In this document: in pieces, positions 36,201 through 45,817 of the stretch | How positions within the stretch are numbered: the stretch's first letter is position 1 | Layout of the letters: each line of letters begins with the position of its first letter | Assembly (NCBI GenBank): GCA_001510575.1 | Contig: LNGK01000010.1 | Coordinates: 495,825 to 559,824 of the forward strand | DNA length: 64,000 nt | Reading direction: 5' to 3' | Source: Knoxdaviesia capensis | Lineage: Eukaryota; Ascomycota; Sordariomycetes; Microascales; Gondwanamycetaceae | Position numbers and translations under genes: made by a program | The notes under the pieces: generated by a model | Seen by the model: the letters and a program-made list of their open reading frames with translations, nothing else | What the model was told of the DNA's origin: nothing | Databases searched by the model: none

Positions 36201-39150
36201 GTTAAATTCGATAATTACTTAGTCGGTATTTACTATTCTAAGAAACGTTTATCGGGGTAAAGGAGTGTTATTATACTATTACTTAGCGAGGTACGTAATA
36301 AAGGGAAACGATTTAGAAGTAATATAGGAGAGGGTATAGGTATTAGGGTCTATAGGTAAAATACTATAAATATATATCGATAGAAGTAAAAGGAGGTTCT
36401 TATCGTGGAAAGAGGTAGGTTTATCGTAAAAAGGGGGTGATATTATCGTAAGAAGAGGTAATATTTATTAGACTAGAATCGGTAGTAGAGGTAGTATAGG
36501 TAATAGCGATATTATCTCGTCTCTAGGGAGGGTAGAAATATAGAATAACGGGGGAATCGCGTAGGAGTATAAGCTTTATCGTGCTATTAGCGTTAGTATA
36601 ACCGAGCTTCGTAGCTCCGCTTCGGCCGATAGTTAGGTTAGTAGGATAGGTACTATCGGTAATAATACCGGCTACTATAGAAATAACCTCGGATAGTCCG
36701 TTAATAGTCGTTAATTAGAAGGAAATAACGATATCGTTAATAATAGCGAAGCTACTATTACCGCCTAGGCTACTAAGGCGTAGAGGGTTAGCGGATCGGT
36801 ATAGCGTTAAATAACGACGGGTATATAATTTAGAGACGAATACGCTAGCTATTCCGGTATTAATAAATACTATAAGCGGCGTTTATTAGTTATTCGTTAG
36901 TAAACTAATATAGAGGCGGTATCGTTTACGGTATCCTTCGCGTCGTAGTTATTTTATTAGTATCTTACTAATTAACGTTAATTCCTCTACCGAAGGGATT
37001 ATAAATAGTATAGAATAGTAAGTAACGTTAGCGAAATAGTTATTATCTACGTCTAAGCCCGTAGCTTCTAAGAGGGGAGATCCTTTAGGAGATAAGTCTT
37101 CTTTCTATATAGGATATATACTATAAATAGCGGGCTTCTTATCCCCTCTCTTATTATTCCGTTATCCTTTATCCGTTATTAGTCTATCTTTATTCCTAAA
37201 GGGGTAGGGAGTAGGGGAACGGTATATCTTTCGGTCGTAAGAAGGTCTTCGTAAATAGTTACGGTTACGGGAGGTATTTCGAGAATAGTTACGAGGCTCG
37301 CGGGAATAACTACGATTATCTATCGTTCGGCCTCGATTTATCGTGAAACGCGTATTCTAGCGCGCCTTTTAACGTCGATCGTTATTCTCGGTACGTAGCT
37401 CTATATATTTATAAACTTAATAACCTATCTTTCTATACCGGAAATACGTAGATTTATCTCTATCTTTATCTTACGTAATATAATTAAATACTTCTTTATA
37501 GGTTCTAAATTATAACGTTTCTCCTTCCTCCTCGGTCTTTAGCGTACTATTTAGCTAAGCGGCGTATAATTATCTAGTCTTTAATAAGTAGTAGGTAGTA
37601 TTAATTATAATACGGATACTAGAGTTAGGGGTTATATCCTACTATATCTTATACTATAAGTCTATAATATTATAATATAGAATATCCTCTACTATACGTC
37701 GAATATAGTATGTTTTAAGTAAGTTATCGGTAGAATTCTATACTATTTTAGCTAAAAGTTCGATAGCTTTATATTCGGACTTATTCTAATAATTAAACGT
37801 AAGAGCTATAAATACGCGTAAAGGGGTAGATATTAGTATGCGACTAGAGATAAATATTAGTATAGATTCTACTAGTATAGGCTATAGTATATCGGTATAT
37901 TATTATATAAAATACTAAAGAGGTATAAATTCGCCTCTAATTACTAGTAGTATTCGAGACGTCTAATACGTATACGGAATTATAGATTTATATAAGTAAG
38001 TCTAAATACGTACTAATTATACTATAACTATATAGTCTACCTTACTTAAGTAGTCGCTTTATAGCTAACTAATAGCTTTTTTACCGTTTTTCTTACGATC
38101 CTCTCTATTACTAATATCCGATAGGAGTATTAGCTTTAGAAACGTCGCTTAGAGGTATTAACACTACCTAATAACGTACTTATCGTTTATTAGAGGTGTA
38201 TTATACTTTATTAGACTACCTTCGATAGCTAAATTCCCGTTTTCTAAACGAGGGCCTAGGAATCGTCCTTTAATAGCTAGCTATAATAGTAGTATAAAGC
38301 CGTTAATATTAATATCGGTAAACGGTTTACTTTTAGGTCCTAGATATAATTTCGCTTAAAATATTACTTTAGGGGGTATCGTTTATAAGGGCATTCGCTA
38401 GAATAGTATAGGAAATATTAGAAATATACTACTATCGTATACTCTTTATCTATATATATAACCTTATTATCCTTTTAGAACTATACTACCTATACCTCTC
38501 GGTATTTATAATATAATATACGGTACTAAGGGCTAGTTTCTCGTCGGTTAGATACTAGTTATAGGTAATAACGGGTTATTAGCTATAGTTACGCTAGAAA
38601 GGGGGCTCTTTCTACCTAGGTCGGTAAGTAATAGTAGTCCTATTATCTACGGACTAGCTAATAATAGCGAGGGAGTAGGAAAAGAGGATAAGGTAGCTAT
38701 AGCTATAGCTAGTAAGTTACTACGGCTTATAGCGTCTATTAGCTTTTCTAGAAGCTTTTCTATTATCGTATTAATAACGGTATTTATATTATCGGTACGC
38801 TCTTTCTCTCTCGCTTATCTATTAAAGTTAGACTCTATATAATCCGTAAGTAACGCTTTTATTATTTACTTTAATTCCTCGATCGTAATAGACTTAGTAT
38901 ATTAAGGCGGTAGACTACTAGCTAGCTATACTAGTAGAATATTTATCCCGTTATCTATAGCCTTTCCTTTCCCTCGTCTTATTATTATCCGACGATTATA
39001 CGTAATAGGGGTTACTTCTATAGGGGGTTATAGCTCCTTAACTAGTGACTTACCGGTTTATAGGTTAGTTATAGCGCTTACCTTACTTAAGGCTTCTAGG
39101 TTATAGGTAATACTTTTATCTCTTTTACGTAGAATACGTTATTCTTTATC
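33210..39150 (-). pseudogene. Gypsy gag-pol remnant, copy 3
   Basis: Collinear with copies 1 and 2: integrase tail from 33,210, integrase core ~33,752-34,072, RNase H ~34,600-35,400, RT ~35,470-35,890, zinc knuckle ~37,404-37,445. Stop codons throughout, no NTG start. Start of gag approximate. Confidence 0.8.
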
Positions 39151-40133
39151 TAATATTTAGCGTAAAAGCGGATATTAACGGTCTAGGCTCGCTAGGAAAT
39201 AGGGGGTTAGGGATATAAACCGATAGTAAGTAGGAGCGAAAGGGAATAAATAGGGAAAACTAGAGCGTAATAGTTATAAATAGTTAGATAGTCTAGATTT
39301 ATAGGGTTAATAATAGGGGAAAAGAGCGGTAGAAAGGATAACTATTAGAAAAGAAATAAGGCTAGTAAAATAAGAAATAAGATTATTAGTATATAAACGG
39401 GGTATAAAAGGGGTATAAAAGCGGGTTAGTCTTAAGATAAGAGGCGGATTAGTAATTAGAATTAAATAGAATAGGAGAATAGGTAATAAAGGAAGTCCGT
39501 AAATAGAGGTAGTAGAAAATAATCGAAAATAGTAGAAATATTAAGACGTTAGTTATCGGAATAGTAGGAGTCTTAGAAATAACTAGAAAAAGTCGTAGAA
39601 ATAAATAGGTAAAGTCGTAAAATGAAGGAAAAGTCGTAGAAATAAATAAAAATAAGTAGATTAGCTATTAAATATTTAGTAATAGGACTCGAACCTATTA
39701 GTAGTACCCGATAGCTTAGGAGGTATAGGAGAGGCACGCGGGAGGCGTATAAAACGTTAGTAAAGGTAGGGTAATTCGGTATTTTACCAGAGTAATAGTA
39801 GTTAATTAGCTATTAGTTCGGTAAGGACGGAATTAAAAGAAGGAAAATAAAAGATATTTATTTAACGTGCTTTCGTTACTAAAAGGAGGTTAAATAGAAG
39901 GGGTTTTTTATAAAAGAAGGGTAATTCGTAGTTTACCGCGGCGGAAAGTAGTAAAGCTATCGGCGGAGGTAAATTCTAAATTAAAAGAAAGGAAAGTCGA
40001 GATATTAGTCGATTACGTATCGATTAGGACTCGAACCTAGAGGAAAGGTAGTTAATTACGACGGTTAGGCTTTAAAGGAAGGTTAATAAGAGATTAATAG
40101 TATAAGTATTACGCTTATAAAAAATTAATTTTT

Positions 40134-40414
40134 TATAATTCCTAGATATATAGTCTAAAGGACTAATAAATAAGTTATAATTATAAGGCACGTATAGAGA
40201 AATATATATAAAGGGAAGCTTAAATTTTTTCTATCTTAAGATATTTCCTATAAAAGCGCGGTAGATATCTGCCTTTTATAGGTCTTTTACTAGCTCTTTA
40301 AGGCATTTATATATATATAGATATATACCTAAATGCTTACCGCTAGGCAGTATCCACGTGCATTAGTATACGTTTGTACGTAATTGCAATGCACTCTGAC
40401 CTATTGGGGATCCA
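40134..40414 (-). repeat. Gypsy 5' LTR, copy 3 (281 bp)
   Basis: From TATAATTCC to TTGGGGATCCA. The left half is RIP-mutated, while the right half keeps TG/CA at almost every expected place (TGCTTACC, GCAGTATCCACGTGC, GCAATGCACTCTGACC), so mutation density falls within one LTR. Confidence 0.88.
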
Positions 40415-40580
40415 TAGCACTCTGACCTAGATGTCTGCCTTTTATAGGTCTTTTGCCAGCTCTTTGAGGCATTTGTGTGCATATAGATATGCACCCAAAT
40501 GCTCACCGCTGGGCAGTATCCACGTGCATTAGTATACGTTTGTACGTAATTGCAATGCACTCTGACCTATTAGGGATCCA
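40415..40580 (-). repeat. Un-RIPped partial Gypsy LTR
   Basis: TAGCACTCTGACCTAG is followed by the second half of the LTR (from ATGTCTGCC to TTAGGGATCCA). TG and CA are frequent (TTTGCCAG, GTGTGCATATAG, GCACCCAAATGC), so this stretch has escaped RIP although near-identical LTRs around it did not. The junction CCTAGATGTC joins LTR end to LTR middle at a TAG shared by both. Confidence 0.8.
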
Positions 40581-40680
40581 TAGAAAAAATTTAAGCTTCC
40601 CTTTATATATATTTCTCTATACGTGCCTTATAATTATAACTTATTTATTAGTCCTTTAGACTATATATCTAGGAATTATA
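40581..40680 (+). repeat. Inverted Gypsy LTR fragment (100 bp)
   Basis: Reverse complement of the first ~100 bp of the LTR plus strand (compare 40,134-40,233), ending CTAGGAATTATA. Together with the preceding direct LTR part it makes a head-to-head LTR junction, a sign of rearrangement. Confidence 0.8.
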
Positions 40681-41462
40681 GTCTTATAACGTAAGATTAG
40701 ATACTAAGCGCTTAGGCCGATACCTTATATAGTAATACTAAAGACGTTAAATTTAAATTAACTACTATTACTAACTCTTCTATTAAAGCCGAGATCTACG
40801 TACTACGAGAGACTATATACTACTTAATATAGCTTTAATATTTACTAACTAAGCTTAACTTTTATATTAAGAATATTATCTTCTAAGAGGATAATACCGC
40901 TACTATTACCGCTATTATAAAACCTACTTATTATTTAAACCTAAAATACGTTAGTACGCCTCTTTACTTTACTATCGATTAAGTATAAGAACTTAATATT
41001 AGAGTATAATACGTACCTATAGCTAAATAATTAGCGGATATACTAACTAAGCTATTAGGGAGAGTATTATTTAAGAGGTATATAGGATTACTAGTATATA
41101 ACGTTTTAATTAAGAAGGGGTATTAAATATTAGAATATTTTATATAATATTATTCTTTATATAGTTAGAAGTTTATAATAAAGAATAAGGCTACGATAAA
41201 GAGCCTAGGGAAGACTAATAGACGTAATATACGATTATAAAGAGCCTAGTATAAGAAGAGAAGCCTTAGAAGGTATCTAGGATCTAGGCGGGGGGAAGCC
41301 TAGATCCTATAAGGGATAAGAAAGAAGCTTTCCCCCTATCTATTCTAGCTTAGTATTTTATAGCTATTAACTACTTATTTTATCTTTTTACCCCTACCTT
41401 TACTAATAGTATTACTTATAAAGTTACGCTTCTATTCTAATTACTTTTCTTATATTCTAATA
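40681..41462 (+). mobile_element. Ty1/Copia 3' remnant E4
   Basis: The end of RNase H (matches ~20,205 onward of E3, with a ~75-bp internal deletion near 40,762) followed by a 342-bp LTR at 41,121-41,462. More decayed than E1-E3, with fewer CpG and more indels. Confidence 0.82.
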
Positions 41463-41728
41463 CTTATTCTTTATAATAATATCTAATTATATAAAAAATA
41501 ATATTATATTAAATATTTAAATATTTAATAATTACTAATAAAGCTATATTTTTATTCTAATTATATTTCCTATATTCTAATACTTTAAACTATATAACTA
41601 AGAATTATAATTTTATTAATTAATATAATTTATTTTTAATATTTTTTATACTTATATATATTAGCTATATACTTAAATATATTATAATTTATTAAGGATC
41701 TATATTCTTAATTAGAATACATAGATTC
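41463..41728. repeat. CpG-free AT-only relic at block border
   Basis: Nearly pure A/T with no CpG. It still contains a decayed copy of the Copia LTR end (~41,535-41,582) and of the inverted Gypsy LTR start (~41,585-41,612), so it is an older layer of the same insertion history. A 20-bp unit with ATTCTTAATTAGAATAC occurs twice at 41,705-41,741 and runs into the last exon of the GMC gene. Confidence 0.65.
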
Positions 41729-44198
41729 TTAATTAGAATACTCCCGGATAATTATATCGGCCGCCTATAGTAGTTTCGCTTCGTTAGTATATATATACAC
41801 ATACTATATTTCACTAAGGGAAATCTTCGAGCACCTACTTTCTCAGCCACGGCGTATACTGTCGAGCTTGTGTGCGTGCCCGGAATCATCGGGAACACGC
41901 TCGCATCGACCACGCGCAACCGCGGCACGCCAAACACGCGCAGGTCTGGCCCGACCACGCCGCCCAGGTCGCGCGGCATCATAGCCGCCGTGCAGCACGG
42001 GTGCTGGAAACTGGCGGTCACACTCCCGCGCACAAATTCACTTAGCACCGCGTCGTCGTCGTCAGCCACATCCGGCCCAGGCAGCATTTCCACGGGAGCA
42101 CCTGCGAAAGCGGAAGCAAAGGCCGCGCTGCGGTATAGGTGCCGCGCGTAGCGCACGAACTCGACCATGACGGCCACATCGACTGGGTTGGAGGCTGTGC
42201 CGTAGTGCAGTATCGGCTGGCCGAAGCGGTCAGACGGGTCGACGTGCACCCAGCCGCGGCTGAGCGGCTTGAGCAGAAAGAGCACGGCCGGCGGGCCGTC
42301 GAGGAACGGCGACTCTAGCACGGGATACGCCGGGTTCTCGAAGGCGTCGGCGAGGAGCGCGAGCTGTGCGGCGTAGCCGGCTTGCACTGTGGGTGGGGTG
42401 TCGGGTGGGAGGAACGAGGAGGCCGTGCCGTCGGCGATCTGGGCTCGGACAGTTTCGGCGAGTGTGCTGGAGATGTTGCTGAGATGCGGGAGCGAGATCC
42501 AGAGTCCGGTGTTGCCCATGGCGAGCGTGAACGGCCCGGCTGGCGGGCTTTGGGCGTATTGCGTCATGGCTTCGTTGATTGCAGATGTGTTGGTCTGGAA
42601 CCGCGACTGGCCTAGTCCGACTTGTTCGTCTATATCCGGTCGGTGAACGCCAGCAGGTCAGTCTTCAATCAATATCAACCAGGAGATATCCAAACAGTAT
42701 CACTAGTCAGGACCGAACGAGCTCGGCAGGCAAGTATCTGGGGATCCCCGCGCCTCAACGTAAACTTACACGAGTATCCAATGCCCGGACCGCCATGGTC
42801 CTGGAAGTTATGTCCCACGCCCGGCAGATCGACCGTGACGTTAATCCCCACGCTCTCCAGGAACGCCGCGTCGCCAATGCCACTGTTCTGCAGAATCTGC
42901 GGCGTGTGCACCGCGCCCGCCGAGAGCACCACCTCCAGCCGCGGCTGCACGGTATACACGGGCGAGTCGGCCAGCAGGAGCGAGCGGAACTCGACGATCG
43001 GGGCGCGAGTCCTTTTCTCATTTGCCTTGTCCTTTGTGTTCGCCTGGCTGTCGTCGGCCGTGGCCTCGGGGGTGTCCACAGGGTCGACGATCAGCCGCTG
43101 CACCTGGTGCGCAATCAGCAGGTCGTAATTGTCGCGCTCCGCGATCACATCCGCAAAGTGCGCGATGCCGGCGTGAGAGCGACGGGCGGTGCGCGGGTCC
43201 TGGGACGTCGGGAAGAAGCAGAGCCCCTCCTTGTCGCCGCCGGCGCACTCGCGCTGCGGCGTGACGCCGGCTTCGACGAGTGCGTCGTAGGAGATTTCTA
43301 ATGGTGTTTGTGTTAGCCGCACCCCTGCTAGACTGATAAGCTACAAGCTTGTGTGATGTATCTGCGGTCTTACTGTTCATCGGCCACTGGAACGGCGGGA
43401 AGCTAGAGTGCACGCTGCCGTTGCCGCCGTACGCGGCCTCGACATCCCACGTGTACCCGAATTGCGCAACCTCGTCTTCAGTCGGTTCGGTAAAGGTTAC
43501 GCTCTAGTCACACACACACGGACCCCCGGGTTAGTCGCCTCCTTCACGTCTCCCGAGACCGCCTCCAAACTGCAACTCACCTTGCGGAAGAATGGCAACA
43601 GCGCCTCCCAGTCCCAGACATGCTCAGCCTCGGCAAACTCATCCCCACCAATGCGCCGCCAATCATCGTAGTCGAACCGGCAGCCGCGGTCAAACACCTG
43701 GCCGTTCACCGCGGAGCTGCCACCGACCGTCATGCCGAGCATCAGCACGGCGCTGTTCCCGTTGAGTCCTTCGATGGGCTCGCTCTGGAGTGTGAGGCGG
43801 CGGGCGCCGGTCGGGGCGTCGGGCGGCTCGAAGAATCCTTGGGCGTCTTCAACAATGCCGTATTCGATGACCAGCACGTTCTCTGGAGTGTGTTAGTGGG
43901 GGTACTGTAGGGCTGGTGAACTTTGATGGCGCAGGTTGGTGGGCGCACGCACGCGCGCGTGTGTGTGTGTGTGGTGTGTGTGGTGTGTGGTGTGTGTGTG
44001 TGGAAACTCACTCTTCGGGAACGCCTCTGAGAGCCGGTCTGCCACGGTCAGCCCGGCCGTGCCGCCACCGACAATCACAAAGTCGTACTCCTTGTTCTCG
44101 GGGAGCGACGTCAGCTGGCCGGCGCGGGCGCGGGCAGCCGCCATCAAAACGGCCAGCGCGGCGTATCTCATCGTCGGCATCTTTGCAGTGTTGCGCAT
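41729..44198 (-). CDS. Secreted GMC family oxidoreductase (FAD), six exons
   Basis: Exons: 44198-44012, 43882-43581, 43503-43374, 43297-42770, 42629-41839, 41764-41729; 657 residues, all junctions in phase. GMC enzymes oxidise alcohols, sugars or cholines with FAD. Residues 1-26 look like a signal peptide (hydrophobic AALAVLMAA, then RARA). The FAD-binding VIVGGGTAG is at 41-49; the GMC signatures VGGSSAVNG (exon 2) and GAVHTPQILQNSGIG (exon 4) are present; catalytic His in QHPCCTAAM is at ~592 and the second His in PGTHTSSTVY at ~635. The last intron has ACTAAC 20 nt before its acceptor, and the 36-nt last exon supplies the usual AEKAAD ending. I chose the first ATG after the TATA box; ATG at 44180 is an alternative. 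Subfamily and substrate cannot be told from sequence alone. Its 3' end abuts the RIP block but is intact. Confidence 0.88.
43946..44002. repeat. (CA/TG)n microsatellite in GMC intron 1
   Basis: A GT-rich run with GGTGTGTG interruptions on the plus strand, filling almost half of the 129-bp first intron (43,883-44,011). The donor GTGAGT lies just outside. Likely polymorphic in length between strains. Confidence 0.9.
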
Positions 44199-44902
44199 GG
44201 TTTTGGATGAGCTACCACACAGAAACTGTCGGGCAGCCACTTCTGGAGGCGACGGCTCAAGTGCAGGCTTGCACTCGGCCTATATATACGCGGCGAGCAT
44301 AACGCCCTCGGCTGCTGTGGTCTTGGCTGTCGAAATCTCCAAGACCGCTCGATATTACGCAGACCGGATGCGCTTAATTAAAATTATATAGCGGTGCATT
44401 CCACGCTCGACGTGATTTTACCCGCATTAAGGCACCTGGGCGGGGGGTAAATCGGAGTTGTTAAAGCATCACAGATTCATGGGTGTTCACGTCGTGTTAC
44501 CACGGGGAAAAGTACTGTCGAACTTGAACACTTTGGAAGTCGGCTTATTCATATTTCCCGATCCTCCTAGAGTAACTTCATTTATTTCCCGTATCCATCT
44601 CAGTGTAGGACGAAAACTCTAAAAACTCCCGGCAGACATGCATCGCCCCATGATTCGGGGAAGAATCCAGACACAACCCGCTTCCTTCGGTCCAGGGACA
44701 ACAGTGGACGACATCGCTCGATACTAACATAAATCGGGGTGCGTATATCCCCAAGCGCAACAGCCCGTGCAAGAGACAAAGGGAAGAAGAAATGAAAATG
44801 AAAGAAATGAAGAAAAAAAGAAAAAAAGAAAAAAAAAACAGAAAAAAGGAACGAAAGAATGCCCAACGCAAAAGAAAACACGACAACAGATCATGGCTGA
44901 GA
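44199..44902. other. Intergenic: GMC promoter and Ccc1 3' region
   Basis: 704 bp between two minus-strand genes; no gene seen. GCGGGG at 44,440-44,445 fits the CreA/Mig1 carbon-repression consensus, a weak single match. A purine-rich tract (44,785-44,860, mostly A with G) lies on the plus strand, which is a pyrimidine tract in the Ccc1 transcript's 3' end. Apparent Phe-rich or Lys-rich reading frames here are products of that tract. Confidence 0.6.
44281..44288 (-). promoter_or_regulatory. TATA box of the GMC gene
   Basis: TATATATA in a GC-rich setting, 83 bp upstream of the chosen ATG. It is the only such box in the near upstream region and favours a start site near 44,255 and translation from the ATG at 44,198. 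Confidence 0.5.
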
Positions 44903-45817
44903 TCATTGTCCGGCCATGTCTACGGCGCGCACTATCAGATAGCTTGCGCCAGCAGCAGACAGGCCGATGGTTACAGTCTGCAGCGCGCCCCAGAAGCCCG
45001 ACTCCTTGGTGCGCATGGAGACGTAGTTCTTGATGTAGCCGAACACGAGCAGGATCACAACGGTGACGGCAATGCTGGCAAACAGGGCCTGCTGGGCGTC
45101 ATCGAGCAGAAAGTACGGGATCATGGGGATCAGGCCGCCGACGAAGTAGCTGAGGCCCATGGTGGCGCCGGAGATCCACGCGCGGCTGCTGTCGGGCTTG
45201 CTCATCTTCAGCTCAAAGTCCATCATGAAGCGCACCCACTGGTTGCGGTCCTTGCACAGCTCGGCCACCACGGGGCCGGCGGCCGAGCGGCTGATGCCGT
45301 AGCCGTCGAGGATCTCAAAGATCTCCTCGCGCTCGACCTCGGGCATGTTGATGACCTCCCAGTGCTCGCGCTGCTCCTCGGAGTGGTAGTGGTCGCGCTC
45401 GGTCGAGGCGGCCAGGAAGGCGCCCAGGCCCATGCTGATCATGCCGGAGAACAGCTCGGCCAGGCCGCCCATGATGACAATCTTGGTGCTTCCCAGGCTA
45501 GACAGGCCGGCGGTCAGCGAGAACGGCACGGTCAGGCCGTCGGAGAAGCCGATGATGATGTCGCGCAGCATGTCGCTGTGGTCGGTGTGCGATTCGCTGG
45601 TGGAGCCGGGGGTGGCGGTGGAGTCGCTGCCGGCGGTTGATGTTCGGTCATCTTGGGAGTTGTGGCGTTCAAAGGGCGAGCGCGGAGAGCGTGGAGGCAG
45701 CGGATTGTGGCTCCGGGGGTGCATGTGGGTGACGGGAGAAGACGGGGGGTGAGCGTGGGTGTGGCACGGCGCCGAAGGCAGCAGGGCTGTGGTCTCTGAA
45801 GGCGCCATGGTGGACAC
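44903..45817 (-). CDS. CCC1: Vacuolar iron/manganese transporter, Ccc1/VIT1 family
   Basis: Single exon, 304 residues. Ccc1/VIT proteins carry cytosolic Fe2+ or Mn2+ into the vacuole and protect against metal toxicity. The hallmark DIIIGFSDGLTVPF is at 86-99 (TM1). TM2 ~110-138, TM3 ~214-238, TM4 ~242-265, TM5 ~276-298. Between TM2 and TM3 lies the charged metal-binding helix region with ERDHYHSEEQRE (140-151) and FMMDFE (197-202); a Met-Met-x-x-Glu spacing like this binds metal in plant VIT1. The N-terminal 80 residues are disordered, rich in Pro, Ser and His (H19, H21, H23, H31, H33, H37). In fungi such genes are usually regulated by iron through GATA and CCAAT-binding factors; CTGATAA at 46,396-46,402 is one possible GATA site, ~580 bp upstream. 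Whether Fe or Mn is preferred is not visible. Confidence 0.92.
   Translation of the reverse strand: MSTMAPSETTALLPSAPCHTHAHPPSSPVTHMHPRSHNPLPPRSPRSPFERHNSQDDRTSTAGSDSTATPGSTSESHTDHSDMLRDIIIGFSDGLTVPFSLTAGLSSLGSTKIVIMGGLAELFSGMISMGLGAFLAASTERDHYHSEEQREHWEVINMPEVEREEIFEILDGYGISRSAAGPVVAELCKDRNQWVRFMMDFELKMSKPDSSRAWISGATMGLSYFVGGLIPMIPYFLLDDAQQALFASIAVTVVILLVFGYIKNYVSMRTKESGFWGALQTVTIGLSAAGASYLIVRAVDMAGQ

Larger units (their letters stand above)
30608..40414 (-). mobile_element. Ty3/Gypsy LTR retrotransposon, copy 3 (both LTRs)
   Basis: The only copy with two complete 281-bp LTRs (30,608-30,888 and 40,134-40,414). From the right: leader ~39,160-40,133, gag-pol ~33,210-39,150, N gap 32,506-33,209, extra frame ~31,370-32,130. 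It is somewhat less mutated than copies 1 and 2, keeping more CpG and some TG/CA, and is therefore the best template for reconstructing the family's history. Two N at 35,395-35,396. Confidence 0.9.
1..41728. other. AT-rich RIP-mutated retrotransposon block
   Basis: Almost every CpA and TpG has been converted to TpA; I count only about 26 surviving CA/TG sites in the first 7.1 kb, where several hundred would be expected by chance. CpG, CpC and CpT remain common. This is the signature of repeat-induced point mutation, a pre-meiotic defence of ascomycetes that turns C into T in duplicated DNA, chiefly in CpA. Without TG there is no NTG start codon, and former CAA, CAG, CGA and TGG codons read as stops, so long reading frames are missing although gag, integrase, RT and RNase H are still recognisable. 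The block ends abruptly at the last exon of the GMC gene, where normal base composition returns. Confidence 0.95.

Noticed and set aside
40363..40660. Short open frames on both strands
   Set aside because: They exist only because this LTR patch kept TG; they overlap LTR sequence in both directions and have no protein features.
41870..44391. Many plus-strand frames over the GMC gene
   Set aside because: Antisense shadows of GC-rich coding exons; the minus-strand exons carry the FAD and GMC motifs with proper splice sites.
44578..44906. Phe-rich frames on the minus strand and Lys-rich frames on the plus strand
   Set aside because: Products of the purine/pyrimidine tract in the 3' region of the Ccc1 gene.
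44792..45640. 282-codon plus-strand frame
   Set aside because: Antisense to Ccc1; His/Asp/Ala-rich composition is the mirror of GC-rich codons.
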